Source of the DNA: Clostridia bacterium
Lineage (GTDB): Bacteria > Bacillota_A > Clostridia > Christensenellales > Aristaeellaceae
Reading direction: 5' to 3'
Assembly (NCBI GenBank): GCA_017938785.1
Contig: JAGBAU010000147.1
Span: 1-9,737, forward strand
Length of the DNA: 9,737 bases
Shown one piece after another: positions 9,330 to 9,737 of this stretch. Positions within the stretch are counted from its first letter, which is position 1; each line of letters begins with the position of its first letter. Both the position numbers and the translations under genes were made by a program. The notes beneath the pieces were generated by a model. It had not been told where the DNA came from, did no database searches, and saw only the letters and a program-made list of their open reading frames with translations.

Positions 9330-9345
9330 CGTTTCACGTGAAACA
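9330..9345. other. parS: parS-type centromere site 3
   Basis: CGTTTCACGTGAAACA matches the canonical parS at 15 of 16 positions and contains a perfect 14-base palindrome. Its centre is 42 bases from that of site 2. It ends one base before the stop codon of the metallophosphoesterase gene on the minus strand, so all three sites lie in one 119-base gap between genes. Confidence 0.92.
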
Positions 9346-9346
9346 A

Positions 9347-9737
9347 TCATAGTTTCGGCAAAACCAAACCCGCACCAACTGGTTTATGTAGGGTGATACA
9401 CCATATCTCACTCTGTGTTCCAAATCGCAGCTTCAAACCCTTACATCCAAGTCCCTGGCTGACAAGCATAGGCAGATCATTCGTATAGTGCCAGCCGGAG
9501 AGGCATCTCTGTTCCTCCTCAGTAAGAGAAAACATGGTTTTACCGAAAACATTGATCTGTCCGCCCAAGGTATGCCCGGCAAGCACCATATCTGCCCAGG
9601 CGCCGCCGCCCCTTGCTTCCGCCACACGCACGCCTACATACGCGGAAGGATTGTGTGCAACAGCAATCACACACTCGTCTCCGTTGAAATATCCGCCGAT
9701 TTCCTCAAAGGGAGTTCTTCCGGATGATGTATCACTC
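9347..9737 (-). CDS. Calcineurin-like metallophosphoesterase, YkuE-like, N-terminus beyond the window
   Basis: Only the last 129 residues or so are present and the frame is open to the right edge. Two late motifs of the calcineurin-like phosphoesterase fold can be seen: AVAHNP, which supplies a metal-binding histidine, and LAGHTLGGQ, the counterpart of the usual GHTHGGQ. The end of the protein (VSQGLGCKGLKLRFGTQSEIWCITL) resembles the YkuE-like group, whose members are often membrane-attached and act on phosphodiesters or UDP-linked lipids. The second histidine of GHTH, normally a metal ligand, is leucine here (codon TTG). The early metal-binding motifs (DxH, GDxxD, GNHD) would lie outside the window, so activity cannot be judged. 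A GTG at 9670 is internal, since coding similarity continues upstream of it. Confidence 0.85.
   Translation of the reverse strand, partial: SDTSSGRTPFEEIGGYFNGDECVIAVAHNPSAYVGVRVAEARGGGAWADMVLAGHTLGGQINVFGKTMFSLTEEEQRCLSGWHYTNDLPMLVSQGLGCKGLKLRFGTQSEIWCITLHKPVGAGLVLPKL

Noticed and set aside
9264..9345. The three palindromes as intrinsic terminators of the metallophosphoesterase gene
   Set aside because: They lack following T-runs on the minus strand and share one sequence motif, which is the parS pattern rather than unrelated hairpins.
9264..9345. CRISPR array or phage attachment site
   Set aside because: The units are perfect palindromes with unequal spacers of 8 and 26 bases and there are no cas, integrase or tRNA genes nearby.

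Overview
The window reads as a chromosomal core region of a Gram-positive bacterium of the Bacillota, most likely a Clostridia-type anaerobe of moderate G+C. The evidence is strong AGGAGG-type ribosome binding sites, sigma-A-like promoters, a CIRCE operator in front of groESL, a ComEB-type dCMP deaminase, an AsnA-type asparagine synthetase and a WalJ-type hydrolase. No phage, insertion sequence, CRISPR array, tRNA or rRNA was seen. Genus-level placement is not possible from the sequence alone.

Layout. (1) 1-1237, minus strand: gdhA, an NADP-type glutamate dehydrogenase cut by the left edge. (2) 1238-1550: a 313-base divergent regulatory region with one promoter in each direction and several inverted repeats. 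(3) 1551-2561, plus strand: asnA, ending in a strong bidirectional terminator. (4) 4159-2609, minus strand: a two-gene operon, comEB-type dCMP deaminase then an M24 Xaa-Pro peptidase, with its own promoter. (5) 4274-6326, plus strand: promoter, perfect CIRCE, groES and groEL, followed by two tandem terminators. (6) 9227-6485, minus strand: a tightly coupled three-gene operon of a PflX-like radical SAM protein, a WalJ-like metallo-beta-lactamase-fold protein and an unrecognised polytopic membrane protein. (7) 9264-9345: three parS-type palindromes. (8) 9347-9737, minus strand: the C-terminal part of a YkuE-like metallophosphoesterase, cut by the right edge.

How it fits together. gdhA and asnA both fix free ammonium (into glutamate and asparagine) and share one divergent control region, so joint nitrogen control is plausible. 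groESL is under classical HrcA/CIRCE heat-shock control. The parS cluster implies a ParB-Soj(ParA) segregation system elsewhere in the genome and suggests the window lies near the replication origin; a walJ-like gene nearby fits this loosely, because walJ is origin-proximal in Bacillus.

I see no clearly new multi-gene system. The observations most worth a second look are the parS cluster and its overlap with the control region of the radical SAM operon, a possible leaderless start for that operon, a three-element repeat in the gdhA leader, a substituted metal-ligand motif in the metallophosphoesterase, and the unknown membrane protein coupled to walJ.
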